Shown here piece after piece: positions 43,000-51,419 of a stretch of 64,000 nucleotides of DNA (its first letter is position 1; every line of letters begins with the position of its first letter). Both the position numbers and the translations under genes were made by a program. Under the pieces are notes generated by a model. It made no database searches and was not told the origin of the DNA. It was given only the letters and a program-made list of their open reading frames with translations. The stretch comes from PBB1 sp965229345 (GTDB lineage: Bacteria > Pseudomonadota > Gammaproteobacteria > Burkholderiales > Burkholderiaceae_C), in NCBI GenBank assembly GCA_965229345.1, contig OZ245872.1:248001-312000 (forward strand), written 5' to 3'.

Positions 43000-43911
43000 A
43001 TGCACCTAGCTTTCTCAGCGTCTCCGGTCGGCCGAATGCTCAAGCTGGGCCGGGCCATCAGCAGCTGGTCTCTGTCGTCGATGTTCGAGGGGCGCACCAG
43101 TCGTCGTACCTCTGAGACCAGCGATCGCTCTTCGGCCACCGATGACGAATGTCGCCGTTCGATGCGCACCGTGCTCGAGTCCCACATCATCCCGCGGCTG
43201 GTACAGGCGCACCGCACCGGCGAAAGTGAAGCCCGCGCGGCGAATGACACCGCGTCTCGACTTCTCGGAGACGAGGTCCTTGTGTTCGGCAAGTTCTGTG
43301 CTGACGGGAAACGAGAGCACGCGTCAGAACTCATCGCACGGCTGCGCGCCGAAGGCTTGGCGCCGGAAGACATCTTCATCGAACTGATCACCCCGGCCGC
43401 GCGGTACCTGGGCCAGCAGTGGGAAGAGGATCGTCTCGGGTTTGCAGAAGTGACCGTCGGTCTCGTGCTGATGCACGAAGTCATCCACGGCATGGGCTAC
43501 GAGTACCACGACGGCCCGCAGCAGAGCGGGGGCGTCAAGCGGGTGATGCTGGCGTCGGCGCCTGGATCTCAGCACGTGCTCGGTCTGTCCATCGTGTCGG
43601 AGTTCTTCCGCAAGGCCGGCTGGCAGGTGGTGCTGGAGGTGTCCCCCAGCCGCACCGAGCTTTGCCATGCCGTCCAGAACGAGTGGTTCGATCTCGTCGG
43701 GATCTCGGTGGCGCTCGACGCTCAACTCGACACGCTCGGTGCGCTCGTCGACAGCCTCAAGGTCGCCTCGCGCAACCCCTCCACGCCCGTGCTGCTTGGC
43801 GGCCCGGCGTTCTCGCTCGCCTCCCATCAGGCCGGGGCTTTCGGCGCAGAGGCCATTTGCGTCGATGCCAGAGAGTGCGTGCCGCTGGCGCTGTCGGTGA
43901 TGGCGCCCTGA
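43000..43911 (+). CDS. AerR/PpaA-like cobalamin-binding regulator
   Basis: 303-residue protein with a helical B12-binding cap (about 60-165; L-G-Q-Q-W-E-E-D-R-L-G-F-A-E-V-T recalls the W-x8/9-E-V/H motif) followed by a Rossmann-like B12-binding domain (about 180-300). The loop A-P-G-S-Q-H-V-L-G-L carries a histidine near 192 that could ligate cobalt; the classic D-x-H-x-x-G is absent, as in AerR/PpaA. In purple bacteria these proteins antagonise the photosynthesis repressor CrtJ/PpsR under light or redox control; no photosynthesis genes are in this window. ATG 43000 has GGAG five bases upstream; GTG 42994 is an alternative. It ends at a strong terminator. Confidence 0.83.
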   Translation: MHLAFSASPVGRMLKLGRAISSWSLSSMFEGRTSRRTSETSDRSSATDDECRRSMRTVLESHIIPRLVQAHRTGESEARAANDTASRLLGDEVLVFGKFCADGKREHASELIARLRAEGLAPEDIFIELITPAARYLGQQWEEDRLGFAEVTVGLVLMHEVIHGMGYEYHDGPQQSGGVKRVMLASAPGSQHVLGLSIVSEFFRKAGWQVVLEVSPSRTELCHAVQNEWFDLVGISVALDAQLDTLGALVDSLKVASRNPSTPVLLGGPAFSLASHQAGAFGAEAICVDARECVPLALSVMAP

Positions 43912-43948
43912 TTCGGCGAGCCGATACGGTGCCGCCTCGGCGCTGAAC

Positions 43949-43986
43949 AAAGCAAAACGCCAACCTGTCGGTTGGCGTTTTGCTTT
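43949..43986. terminator. Perfect 17-bp hairpin terminator between aerR-like gene and tRNA
   Basis: Bases 43949-43965 and 43970-43986 are exact reverse complements closing a TGTC loop. Each arm carries an A-tract or T-tract (AAAGCAAAACG / CGTTTTGCTTT), so it can terminate both the regulator on the plus strand and the tRNA/ribosomal transcript on the minus strand. Confidence 0.9.
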
Positions 43987-44008
43987 GGCGTTGAGCCGTG
44001 TCGATCTT

Positions 44009-44085
<77 letters not shown>

Positions 44086-44151
44086 ACTGAGCCTATGACT
44101 ATAACCGACTACCCGCTTTCTGCGGTGAAATTCGGCAAGTCAATTTGATTC

Positions 44152-44547
44152 TTATTCGGCCGACTCGGTGCCTTCGGTGACCGCAGCGTCAGGACGATCG
44201 ACCAGTTCCACGAACGCCATCGGTGCGTTGTCACCGACGCGGAAGCCCATCTTCAGAATGCGGGTGTAGCCGCCCGGGCGGGCCTTGTAGCGCGGGCCCA
44301 GTTCGTTGAACAGCTTGGTGACGATGTCGCGATCGCGGGTGCGGTCGAAGGCCAGGCGGCGGTTGGCCAGCGTGGGCTCCTTGGCCAGCGTGATCAAAGG
44401 CTCGACGACGCGGCGCAATTCCTTGGCCTTCGGCACGGTGGTCTTGATGGCCTCGTGTTGCAGCAGCGAATTGCACATGTTGCGCAACATCGCCAGGCGG
44501 TGCGAGGAGGTGCGATTGAGTTTGCGGAGTCCGTGACGGTGACGCAT
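44152..44547 (-). CDS. rplQ: 50S ribosomal protein L17
   Basis: 131 residues starting M-R-H-R-H-G-L-R-K-L-N-R-T-S-S-H-R, the invariant L17 N-terminus, with M-C-N-S-L-L and a T-R-I-L-K-M-G-F-R-V-G-D-N-A-P-M segment. L17 lines the peptide exit tunnel. Last protein gene of the alpha-type group, 141 bases after rpoA, with AAGGA before its ATG. The C-terminus is acidic. No hairpin terminator is seen right after it. Confidence 0.97.
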   Translation of the reverse strand: MRHRHGLRKLNRTSSHRLAMLRNMCNSLLQHEAIKTTVPKAKELRRVVEPLITLAKEPTLANRRLAFDRTRDRDIVTKLFNELGPRYKARPGGYTRILKMGFRVGDNAPMAFVELVDRPDAAVTEGTESAE

Positions 44548-44688
44548 GGTGAATTTCCTTTTTTTGACTGACTTATGAACCCCAGCCGTATCAGGTACTG
44601 GGGGTGGTGATCAAGCGCGCGAACACCGGGTGCACGCCTGTCATCTTCGATGGCGACCTTTCAAGCCGTCCATCGCGTTGGGAAAGCT

Positions 44689-45675
44689 TTACCGCTTGTC
44701 CAGACCCTGCGGAGGCCAGTTCTCGAGGCGACCGCCGAGGGTCAGGCCACGAGAAGCCAGCACTTCCTTGATTTCGTTGAGCGACTTGCGACCCAGGTTC
44801 GGGGTCTTCAGCAGTTCGGTCTCGGTGCGCTGGATCAGATCGCCGATGTAGTAAATGTTCTCGGCCTTCAGGCAGTTGGCCGAACGCACTGTCAGCTCCA
44901 GCTCGTCGACCGGGCGCAGCAGGATGGGGTCGAACTGCGTGTTGCGGCTTTGCGGTTCGTTGAAGGCCGCAATTTCGCTGTTCTCCAGCTGTGCGAACAC
45001 CGCCAGCTGCTCGACCAGGATCTTAGCCGAGGCACGGATCGCTTCTTCGGGCGAGATCGCACCGTTGGTGTTGATCTCCATCACCAGCTTGTCGAGGTCG
45101 GTGCGCTGCTCGACGCGGGCGCTCTCGACGGTGTAGCTGACGCGGGCCACGGGCGAGAAGGAGGCATCAAGCACGATGCGGCCGATCGACTTGGTCGGCT
45201 CGTCGCCAAAGCGGCGCAGGTTGCCCGGCACATAGCCGCGGCCCTTTTCGACCTTGATCTGCATGTCAAGCTTGCCGCCTTGCGACAGATTGGCGATGAC
45301 ATGGCCAGGGTTGATGATCTCGACGTCATGCGGCGTCTGGATGTCGCCCGCGGTGACCGGGCCTTCGCCGTCCTTGCGCAGCACCAGCGTGACCTCGTCG
45401 CGGTTGTGCAGGCGAAAGACCACACCCTTCAGGTTCAGCATGATGTGGACGACGTCTTCTTGCACACCGTCGATCGTCGAGTACTCATGCAAGACACCGG
45501 CGATGGTCACTTCGGTCGGCGCATAGCCGACCATCGACGACAGCAACACACGGCGCAGCGCGTTGCCCAGGGTGTGGCCGTAACCACGCTCGAATGGCTC
45601 CAAGGTGACCTTGGCGCGGTTGATCGAGAGGGGTTCGACGTGGATGGCTTTGGGCTTGAGCAAGTTCGTTTGCAT
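44689..45675 (-). CDS. rpoA: RNA polymerase alpha subunit
   Basis: 328 residues with both domains: the N-terminal assembly domain (G-N-A-L-R-R-V-L-L-S-S near 38, G-Y-V-P, S-P-V-A-R-V) and the C-terminal DNA- and activator-binding domain (about 245-315: E-L-E-L-T-V-R-S-A-N-C-L-K-A-E-N and L-G-R-K-S-L-N-E-I). The 153-base gap before it holds an imperfect hairpin (CGGTGTTG paired with CAGCACCG) that could be leader structure. Confidence 0.97.
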   Translation of the reverse strand: MQTNLLKPKAIHVEPLSINRAKVTLEPFERGYGHTLGNALRRVLLSSMVGYAPTEVTIAGVLHEYSTIDGVQEDVVHIMLNLKGVVFRLHNRDEVTLVLRKDGEGPVTAGDIQTPHDVEIINPGHVIANLSQGGKLDMQIKVEKGRGYVPGNLRRFGDEPTKSIGRIVLDASFSPVARVSYTVESARVEQRTDLDKLVMEINTNGAISPEEAIRASAKILVEQLAVFAQLENSEIAAFNEPQSRNTQFDPILLRPVDELELTVRSANCLKAENIYYIGDLIQRTETELLKTPNLGRKSLNEIKEVLASRGLTLGGRLENWPPQGLDKR

Positions 45676-45828
45676 TCGGTCTTTCTTTCAATACCCTCGG
45701 CTCGTTACGCCGATAAGGCTGATGGACCCGTCGGTGCTGGCAACACCTGTCAACACCGATCTCGGGAAGTAGCTGAAACGGGGCAAGCAGCAGATCAGCA
45801 ATGACCAGCCGCCCGCACCGCAACCGGA

Positions 45829-46452
45829 TCAGCGTGAATACAGTTCGACGATCAGCGCTTCCTTGATGTCGGCGCTCAACTCGTCGCGTTCCGGCGTCTT
45901 CTTGAAAACGCCTTCCATCTTCGACGCATCGACCTGGATCCAGGCCGGCAAGCCGATCGTCTCGGCGAGCTTCAGCGAGTCGGCAATGCGCAACTGCTTC
46001 TTGGCCTTCTCACGCACGCTCACGGCATCACCCACCTTGACGCTGTAAGACGCGATGTTGACCACTGCGCCATTGACCGTGATCGACTTGTGCGACACCA
46101 GCTGGCGCGCTTCGGCACGGGTCGAACCAAAGCCCATGCGGTAGACGACGTTGTCCAGACGGGATTCGAGCAGTGTCAGCAGGTTGGCGCCGGTGTTGCC
46201 CTTGCGGCGCTCGGCTTCTGCGAAGTAGCGGCGGAACTGACGTTCCAGCACGCCATACATGCGCTTGACCTTCTGCTTCTCACGCAGTTGCAGACCGAAG
46301 TCCGAGGTGCGCGAGCCCGAGGTGCGGCCATGCTGGCCTGGCTTGCTGTCGAATTTGGCCTTGTCGCCGATGGGGCGGCGGGCGCTCTTGAGAAACAGGT
46401 CCGTGCCTTCGCGACGGGACAGTTTCGCCTTGGGACCGAGATAACGTGCCAC
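45829..46452 (-). CDS. rpsD: 30S ribosomal protein S4
   Basis: 207 residues with the S4 start M-A-R-Y-L-G-P-K-A-K-L-S-R-R-E-G, an N-terminal helical domain and an S4 RNA-binding domain (about 97-165: R-L-D-N-V-V-Y-R-M-G-F and Q-L-V-S-H-K). It nucleates 16S assembly and in E. coli represses the alpha operon. No zinc cysteines are present, so this is the zinc-free form. Confidence 0.97.
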   Translation of the reverse strand: MARYLGPKAKLSRREGTDLFLKSARRPIGDKAKFDSKPGQHGRTSGSRTSDFGLQLREKQKVKRMYGVLERQFRRYFAEAERRKGNTGANLLTLLESRLDNVVYRMGFGSTRAEARQLVSHKSITVNGAVVNIASYSVKVGDAVSVREKAKKQLRIADSLKLAETIGLPAWIQVDASKMEGVFKKTPERDELSADIKEALIVELYSR

Positions 46453-46596
46453 GTTGATTCCTTAATTGACGGTCTGACGCAGGAGGCTGTGTTGAATCAC
46501 GGCCGCTTGCGCGAGTCTGGCGAGTGTTGTTATTGGGCGCTCAGACGGTGGGCTTAACTGGGAGGCTGACGAAGGTGAGCTTCGCCCGGTCCCAAC

Positions 46597-46630
46597 AAAA
46601 ATGCCGGCGATGCCCGAAAGCAGCGCCGAC
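46597..46630 (-). terminator. Hairpin with T-run after rpsK
   Basis: On the minus strand a 7-bp stem (46624-46630 with 46603-46609, one G-U pair) closes a 14-base loop and runs into ATTTTTG. It lies 16 bases after the rpsK stop in an unusually long 193-base gap before rpsD. It may act as a partial terminator or as an RNA-processing signal within the operon. Confidence 0.4.
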
Positions 46631-46645
46631 AAGGTTCGAAACGAC

Positions 46646-47047
46646 TCAGATGCGACGGCGCTTTTGCGGACGGCAGCCGTTGTGTGGCACCGGTGTCACA
46701 TCGGAAATCAGGTTGATGCGGATGCCCAGCGAGGCCAGGGCGCGCACCGACGACTCGCGACCCGGGCCCGGGCCCTTGATCCGAACGTCAAGGTTCTTGA
46801 TGCCTTGCTCCTGCGCAGCGCGGCCCGCCACTTCGGCAGCGACCTGCGCGGCAAATGGGGTGCTCTTGCGCGAACCCTTGAATCCCTGGCCACCACTCGA
46901 GGCCCATGACAGCGCGCCACCTTGGCGATCAGTGATGGTGATGATGGTGTTGTTGAAAGAAGCGTGCACGTGCGCGATGCCATCGGCCACGTTCTTGCGA
47001 ACTTTCTTGCGCACACGCTGTGCGGCGGTATTGGGTGCTTTAGCCAT
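46646..47047 (-). CDS. rpsK: 30S ribosomal protein S11
   Basis: 133 residues. The A-H-V-H-A-S-F-N-N-T-I-I-T-I-T-D segment and the terminal D-V-T-P-V-P-H-N-G-C-R-P-Q-K-R-R-R are S11 signatures. Located on the 30S platform. It follows rpsM by 40 bases and precedes a 193-base gap before rpsD. Confidence 0.97.
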   Translation of the reverse strand: MAKAPNTAAQRVRKKVRKNVADGIAHVHASFNNTIITITDRQGGALSWASSGGQGFKGSRKSTPFAAQVAAEVAGRAAQEQGIKNLDVRIKGPGPGRESSVRALASLGIRINLISDVTPVPHNGCRPQKRRRI

Positions 47048-47087
47048 GTCGGTTCTTTCTTAAACGGGTGCTGTCAGGCGTCTGCAA

Positions 47088-47453
47088 TCACTTCTTGACC
47101 AGGGCGCCAGACTTGCGCGGACCCTTGCGGGTGCGGGCATTCGTCTTGGTACGCTGACCACGCACGGGCAGGCCGCGGCGATGACGGAAACCACGATAGC
47201 AGCCCAGATCCATCAGCCGCTTGATGTTGATCGACATCTCGCGGCGCAGATCGCCCTCGATCGTCAGGCGGCCGATCTCGTCACGAATACGCTCGAGGTC
47301 GGTGTCGGTCAGATCCTTGATCTTGCGGTCGAACGGCACGCCGCTGTTGACGCAGATCTTCTGCGCCGTGGTGCGTCCGACACCGTAGATGGATGTCAGA
47401 CCGATCTCTGCGTGCTTGTGCGGCGGAATGTTGATACCAGCAATGCGTGCCAT
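47088..47453 (-). CDS. rpsM: 30S ribosomal protein S13
   Basis: 121 residues starting M-A-R-I-A-G-I-N-I-P, with Y-G-V-G-R-T-T-A and the basic tail R-G-L-P-V-R-G-Q-R-T-K-T-N-A-R-T-R-K-G-P, both diagnostic. S13 sits in the 30S head and touches the P-site tRNA. It lies 36 bases after rpmJ. Confidence 0.97.
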   Translation of the reverse strand: MARIAGINIPPHKHAEIGLTSIYGVGRTTAQKICVNSGVPFDRKIKDLTDTDLERIRDEIGRLTIEGDLRREMSINIKRLMDLGCYRGFRHRRGLPVRGQRTKTNARTRKGPRKSGALVKK

Positions 47454-47489
47454 GGGCTTCCTCTAATGTCTCGTGGTCTAAGCGCTGAA

Positions 47490-47603
47490 TCAGCCTTGAC
47501 GCTGTTTGTGACGCGGATCCGTGCAGATCACGCGAACCACACCTTTGCGGCGGATGACTTTGCAGTTCCGGCACATTTTCTTGACTGACGCAGCAACTTT
47601 CAT
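47490..47603 (-). CDS. rpmJ: 50S ribosomal protein L36
   Basis: 37-residue protein read directly from the sequence: it begins M-K-V-A-A-S-V-K-K-M-C-R-N-C and ends R-H-K-Q-R-Q-G. Cysteines 11, 14 and 27 plus histidine 32 form the zinc ribbon, so this is the zinc-binding (C+) paralogue. It sits between infA and rpsM, its usual place in betaproteobacteria, with AGGAGAACCT just before the ATG. Confidence 0.96.
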   Translation of the reverse strand: MKVAASVKKMCRNCKVIRRKGVVRVICTDPRHKQRQG

Positions 47604-47675
47604 AGGTTCTCCTGTGCCCGACCGGGCCGTCTCAGCACTGACTAAATTGTCTCTGTCTCTATCTGACCGCAGAGC

Positions 47676-47894
47676 CTACTTGGCTCTGAACACAATCCGC
47701 GCGCGACTCAGGTCATAGGGCGTGAGTTCGACGGTCACCTTGTCGCCTGGCAGGATCCGGATGTAATGCATGCGCATCTTCCCGGAAATATGCCCCAGCA
47801 CAATATGCCCGTTCTCCAGCTTGACCCGGAAAGTCGCGTTCGGGAGATTCTCAAGAATCTCCCCTTGCATCTGAATAACGTCGTCTTTCGCCAT
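47676..47894 (-). CDS. infA: Translation initiation factor IF-1
   Basis: 72 residues, an OB-fold protein: M-A-K-D-D-V-I-Q-M-Q-G-E-I-L-E-N-L-P-N-A-x-F-R-V, H-I-S-G-K-M-R, and G-D-K-V-T-V-E-L-T-P-Y-D-L are all IF-1 signatures. It blocks the A site during initiation. It lies between secY and rpmJ, with a 72-base gap to rpmJ. Confidence 0.97.
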   Translation of the reverse strand: MAKDDVIQMQGEILENLPNATFRVKLENGHIVLGHISGKMRMHYIRILPGDKVTVELTPYDLSRARIVFRAK

Positions 47895-47946
47895 GCGGTC
47901 CGATAGGTGACTCCGCTCATCGCCTGGGCCCCACGGCCCGCGCCGA

Positions 47947-49257
47947 TCAACTCGGTTTGAAATTCGCTTTCTTCAGCAATGATTCGTACTGCTGGCTCTG
48001 CACATAACTTTGAACCTGCGCCCAGAAATCCATGGTCACCACCACGATGATCAGCAGTGAGGTGCCACCGAAGTAGAACGGAACGTTATACTTCAACACC
48101 AGAAACTCAGGCAGCAAGCACACGGCGGTGATGTAGATCGCTCCGGCCAGCGTGAGGCGCGACAGGATCCGATCGATGTGTTTGGCTGTCTGATCGCCGG
48201 GGCGGATGCCTGGAATAAAAGCGCCACTCTTTTTCAGGTTGTCTGCCGTTTCACGGCTGTTGAACACCAGCGCCGTGTAGAAGAAGCAGAAGAAAATGAT
48301 CGCAGTGGCGTACAACAAGACGTAGATCGGCTGACCTGGGGACAGCAGACCTGCCAGATCTTTCAACCAGCGCAGGCCATCACCTGTGGCGAACCAACCG
48401 ACAACGGTGGCAGGCAGAAGAATGATCGACGACGCAAAAATCGGCGGGATCACGCCCGACATGTTGAGCTTCAAAGGCAGATGTGAAGACTGCCCACCGT
48501 AGACCTTGTTACCAACCTGCCGCTTCGCGTAGTTGACCAATATCTTGCGCTGGCCTCGTTCGACGAAAACCACCACGAACGTCACCGCAGCCACCACCAC
48601 CAGGATGAACAAGCATGCGACCAAGCTCATGGAGCCCGTGTTGACCAGTTCGATCAACCCGCCGATCGCGCTCGGCAAGCCGGCAGCGATGCCCGCAAAG
48701 ATCAAGATGGAAATGCCGTTGCCCAAGCCACGCTCAGTGATCTGCTCGCCCAGCCACATCAGGAACATGGTGCCAGCCACCAGGCTGACCACCGTGGTCA
48801 TGCGAAACCCCAACCCAGGCGCAATCACCAGACCTTGCGAGCCTTCGAGCGCGATCGCGATGCCCAACGACTGGAAAATGGCCAGACCCAACGTACCGTA
48901 ACGGGTGTACTGGGTAATCTTCCGACGGCCAGCCTCGCCCTCTTTCTTCAGCGCTTCCAGCGTCGGCACGACGTAGGTCATCAGTTGCATGATGATCGAC
49001 GCCGAGATGTACGGCATGATGCCCAACGCGAACACGGTGAAGCGAGACAGCGCGCCTCCCGAGAACATGTTGAACAGGCTGAGAATGCCGCCCTGCTGGC
49101 CCTTGAACAACTGAGCGAGCTGATTCGGATCGATGCCGGGGACGGGAATGTGCGCCCCCATGCGATAGACCACCAAGGCCAGCAGCAAGAAGGTCAGACG
49201 TCGACGCAGGTCTCCAAATTTGCCGCTCTTGGCCAATTGGTTTGCGTTGGTTGCCAC
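47947..49257 (-). CDS. secY: Protein translocase subunit SecY
   Basis: 436-residue channel of the Sec translocon with ten hydrophobic segments. Typical motifs: V-Y-R-M-G-A-H-I-P-V-P-G-I near residue 32, the plug region G-A-L-S-R-F-T-V-F-A-L-G-I-M-P-Y-I-S-A-S-I-I, R-G-Q-R-K-I-L-V in the cytoplasmic loop, and F-I-P-G-I-R-P-G near 350. Placed between rplO and infA, the standard position in the spc group. Confidence 0.97.
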   Translation of the reverse strand: MATNANQLAKSGKFGDLRRRLTFLLLALVVYRMGAHIPVPGIDPNQLAQLFKGQQGGILSLFNMFSGGALSRFTVFALGIMPYISASIIMQLMTYVVPTLEALKKEGEAGRRKITQYTRYGTLGLAIFQSLGIAIALEGSQGLVIAPGLGFRMTTVVSLVAGTMFLMWLGEQITERGLGNGISILIFAGIAAGLPSAIGGLIELVNTGSMSLVACLFILVVVAAVTFVVVFVERGQRKILVNYAKRQVGNKVYGGQSSHLPLKLNMSGVIPPIFASSIILLPATVVGWFATGDGLRWLKDLAGLLSPGQPIYVLLYATAIIFFCFFYTALVFNSRETADNLKKSGAFIPGIRPGDQTAKHIDRILSRLTLAGAIYITAVCLLPEFLVLKYNVPFYFGGTSLLIIVVVTMDFWAQVQSYVQSQQYESLLKKANFKPS

Positions 49258-49301
49258 GGCGTGCGACTCAGCGATTCAGGTGCAAAGCGAGAAGGGCAGC
49301 C

Positions 49302-49733
49302 TCAGGCCACCGAACCGCCGGCGGCTTCGATGGCAGCCTTGGCGCCTGCAGTGGCACCGACGCCCTTGAGCACGACCGCAAGTGACAACTCACCGGTCTT
49401 GATGACCTTGACCACCTTGGCGATCTGCGCAACCAACCCCGCCTGCTTCAGCGCAAGCAGGTCCACTTCCGCGGCGCCAAGAACCTGCAGGTCGCTCAAC
49501 GTGATCTCAGCGTTGTACTTCAGCGAAGCCGACTTGAAGCCGCGCTTGGGCAACCGGCGCTGCAAAGGCATCTGACCGCCTTCAAAACCGACCTTGTGGT
49601 AGCCGCCCGCGCGAGATTTTTGACCCTTGTGGCCACGCCCTGCGGTCTTGCCCAGGCCCGAACCGATGCCGCGGCCGACACGGCGGCGCTGGCGCTTCGA
49701 ACCCTCTGCGGGCTTGATGGTATTGAGTTCCAT
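49302..49733 (-). CDS. rplO: 50S ribosomal protein L15
   Basis: 143 residues from the second of two close ATG codons (49733; the first at 49739 lies too near GGAAGAG). The N-terminal R-V-G-R-G-I-G-S-G-L-G-K-T-A-G-R-G-H-K-G-Q motif is diagnostic, followed by F-E-G-G-Q-M-P-L-Q-R-R-L-P. L15 binds 23S rRNA late in 50S assembly. Precedes secY by 44 bases. Confidence 0.96.
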   Translation of the reverse strand: MELNTIKPAEGSKRQRRRVGRGIGSGLGKTAGRGHKGQKSRAGGYHKVGFEGGQMPLQRRLPKRGFKSASLKYNAEITLSDLQVLGAAEVDLLALKQAGLVAQIAKVVKVIKTGELSLAVVLKGVGATAGAKAAIEAAGGSVA

Positions 49734-49755
49734 GGTCATCTCTTCCAGATCGATC

Positions 49756-49938
49756 TCAGAGCACCTTGAGCAGGTACGAGATCTTGTTGATCATGCCGCG
49801 CACGGCTGGCGTGTCTTCCAGCTCGGACTCGCTGTTCAGCTTGCGCAGGCCCAGGCCACGCACGGTGGCGCGGTGGGACTCGCGGGTGCCGGCGATGCTG
49901 CGGACCAGCTTGATCTTGACGGTTTGTTTGTCAGCCAT
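49756..49938 (-). CDS. rpmD: 50S ribosomal protein L30
   Basis: 60-residue protein with V-K-I-K-L-V-R-S, the R-A-T-V-R-G-L-G-L-R-K-L-N segment and the V-R-G-M-I-N-K-I-S-Y-L end, all typical of the short bacterial L30. It lies between rpsE and rplO. Confidence 0.96.
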   Translation of the reverse strand: MADKQTVKIKLVRSIAGTRESHRATVRGLGLRKLNSESELEDTPAVRGMINKISYLLKVL

Positions 49939-49958
49939 TTCGATTCTCCGACCGGGCT

Positions 49959-50477
49959 TCAGTTGAAGATCTGCTCGACCGTCAGGCCGCGCTTGGCAGC
50001 CACTTCGGCGGGGGTGTTGGTGTGCTTCAAAGCGTCCAACGTCGCACGAACCAGGTTGTACGGGTTTGACGAACCGAGGCTCTTGCAGACGATGTCGGTC
50101 ACGCCCATCACCTCGAACACCGCACGCATCGGGCCGCCGGCGATGATGCCGGTACCGGCAGGCGCGGGAGCCATCAGCACGTGCGACGCACCGTGCTCAC
50201 CGACCACCTTGTGGTGAATGGAACCGCTCTTCAGCGAGACCTTGACCATGTTGCGGCGCGCAGCTTCCATCGCCTTTTGCACGGCGACCGGCACTTCCTT
50301 GGCCTTGCCCTTGCCCATGCCGATGCGACCATCGCCGTCACCGACCACCGTCAGCGCCGCGAAGGACAGCGTGCGGCCGCCCTTCACCACCTTGGTGACG
50401 CGATTGACCGCGATCATTTTTTCCTTCAGGCCGTCGTCATTGCCTTCGGTCTGCGCGCGGGGTTGAAACTTTGCCAT
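49959..50477 (-). CDS. rpsE: 30S ribosomal protein S5
   Basis: 172 residues with the S5 double-stranded-RNA-binding region (V-N-R-V-T-K-V-V-K-G-G-R-T-L-S-F) and the G-K-G-K-A-K-E-V-P loop that helps decoding accuracy. The C-terminal G-I-I-A-G-G-P-M-R-A-V and G-S-S-N-P-Y-N-x-V-R-A-T are conserved. The spectinomycin-loop segment looks wild type. Confidence 0.97.
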   Translation of the reverse strand: MAKFQPRAQTEGNDDGLKEKMIAVNRVTKVVKGGRTLSFAALTVVGDGDGRIGMGKGKAKEVPVAVQKAMEAARRNMVKVSLKSGSIHHKVVGEHGASHVLMAPAPAGTGIIAGGPMRAVFEVMGVTDIVCKSLGSSNPYNLVRATLDALKHTNTPAEVAAKRGLTVEQIFN

Positions 50478-50492
50478 TGTCGAATTCCTTGC

Positions 50493-50858
50493 TTAGAACT
50501 GAAGGCCGGCTTCGCGGGCGGCTTCGGCCAAGGCCTTGACGCGTCCGTGATAGGCGAAGCCTGCGCGGTCGAAGGCGACCTTTTCAATGCCGGCGGCCTT
50601 CGCCTTTTCGGCGATGCGCTTGCCGATCAATGCGGCCGCACCGACATTGGCACCCTTGCCCGAAGCGCCAAGTTCTTTGCGCACGTCGGCTTCCACCGTC
50701 GAGGCGCTGGCCAGCACGCTGGTGCCGTCGTCAGAGATGACGCTGGCGTAGATGTGCAGGTTGGTGCGGAAAACAGTCAACCGAGCGACGCGCTGCCGAG
50801 CGATGCGAACGCGGGTTTGCCGCGATCGACGGGTGCGCTGGTCTTTCTTGTTCAACAT
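50493..50858 (-). CDS. rplR: 50S ribosomal protein L18
   Basis: 121 residues: a basic N-terminus (K-D-Q-R-T-R-R-S-R-Q-T-R) and the core with R-L-T-V-F-R-T-N-L-H-I-Y-A-S-V-I, G-K-R-I-A-E-K-A and F-D-R-A-G-F-A-Y-H-G-R-V-K-A-L-A. It binds 5S rRNA in the central protuberance. Twelve bases from rplF. Confidence 0.97.
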   Translation of the reverse strand: MLNKKDQRTRRSRQTRVRIARQRVARLTVFRTNLHIYASVISDDGTSVLASASTVEADVRKELGASGKGANVGAAALIGKRIAEKAKAAGIEKVAFDRAGFAYHGRVKALAEAAREAGLQF

Positions 50859-50870
50859 GTCATCCGCTCC

Positions 50871-51404
50871 TTACTTCTTCTTGGTCTCTTTGATCGTGAT
50901 CTTTTCGCCGACGTACCGGATGCCCTTGCCCTTGTAGGGCTCAGGCGGACGGATGGCGCGCACTTCAGCGGCGATCTGGCCCACGACCTGGCGGTCCGAG
51001 CCCTTGATCACGATCTCGGTCGGCGTCGGGCATTCGACCTTCACGCCCTCGGGCATGTCTTTGCCGACGGGATGCGAGAAACCGATCTGCAGATTCAGCT
51101 TGCTGCCTGCAGCCTGCGCCTTGAAACCCACCCCGACCAGTGAAAGTCGCTTTTCGAAGCCCTTGCTGACACCACCGACCATGTTCGCAACCAGCGCGCG
51201 CATCGTGCCGGACATCGCGTCGGCAGCCGTGCTGTCATTGGCAGGCGTGAACTCGAGCTTGCCCGCGGTGTTGCTGATGGTCACCAGCGGGCTGGCGGGA
51301 CGAACCAACGTGCCCAGCGGGCCCTTGACCTTGATCTGCTCTGCAGTCACCGAGAAGTCCAAGCCCTGCGGCAAGGAGATCGGCATTTTTCCAACTCTGG
51401 ACAT
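50871..51404 (-). CDS. rplF: 50S ribosomal protein L6
   Basis: 177 residues with two repeated L6 domains. It begins M-S-R-V-G-K-M-P-I and carries the diagnostic C-terminal P-E-P-Y-K-G-K-G-I-R-Y segment. L6 lies near the sarcin-ricin loop. A 15-base gap separates it from rpsH. Confidence 0.97.
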   Translation of the reverse strand: MSRVGKMPISLPQGLDFSVTAEQIKVKGPLGTLVRPASPLVTISNTAGKLEFTPANDSTAADAMSGTMRALVANMVGGVSKGFEKRLSLVGVGFKAQAAGSKLNLQIGFSHPVGKDMPEGVKVECPTPTEIVIKGSDRQVVGQIAAEVRAIRPPEPYKGKGIRYVGEKITIKETKKK

Positions 51405-51419
51405 GTGCGGATTCCTTTC

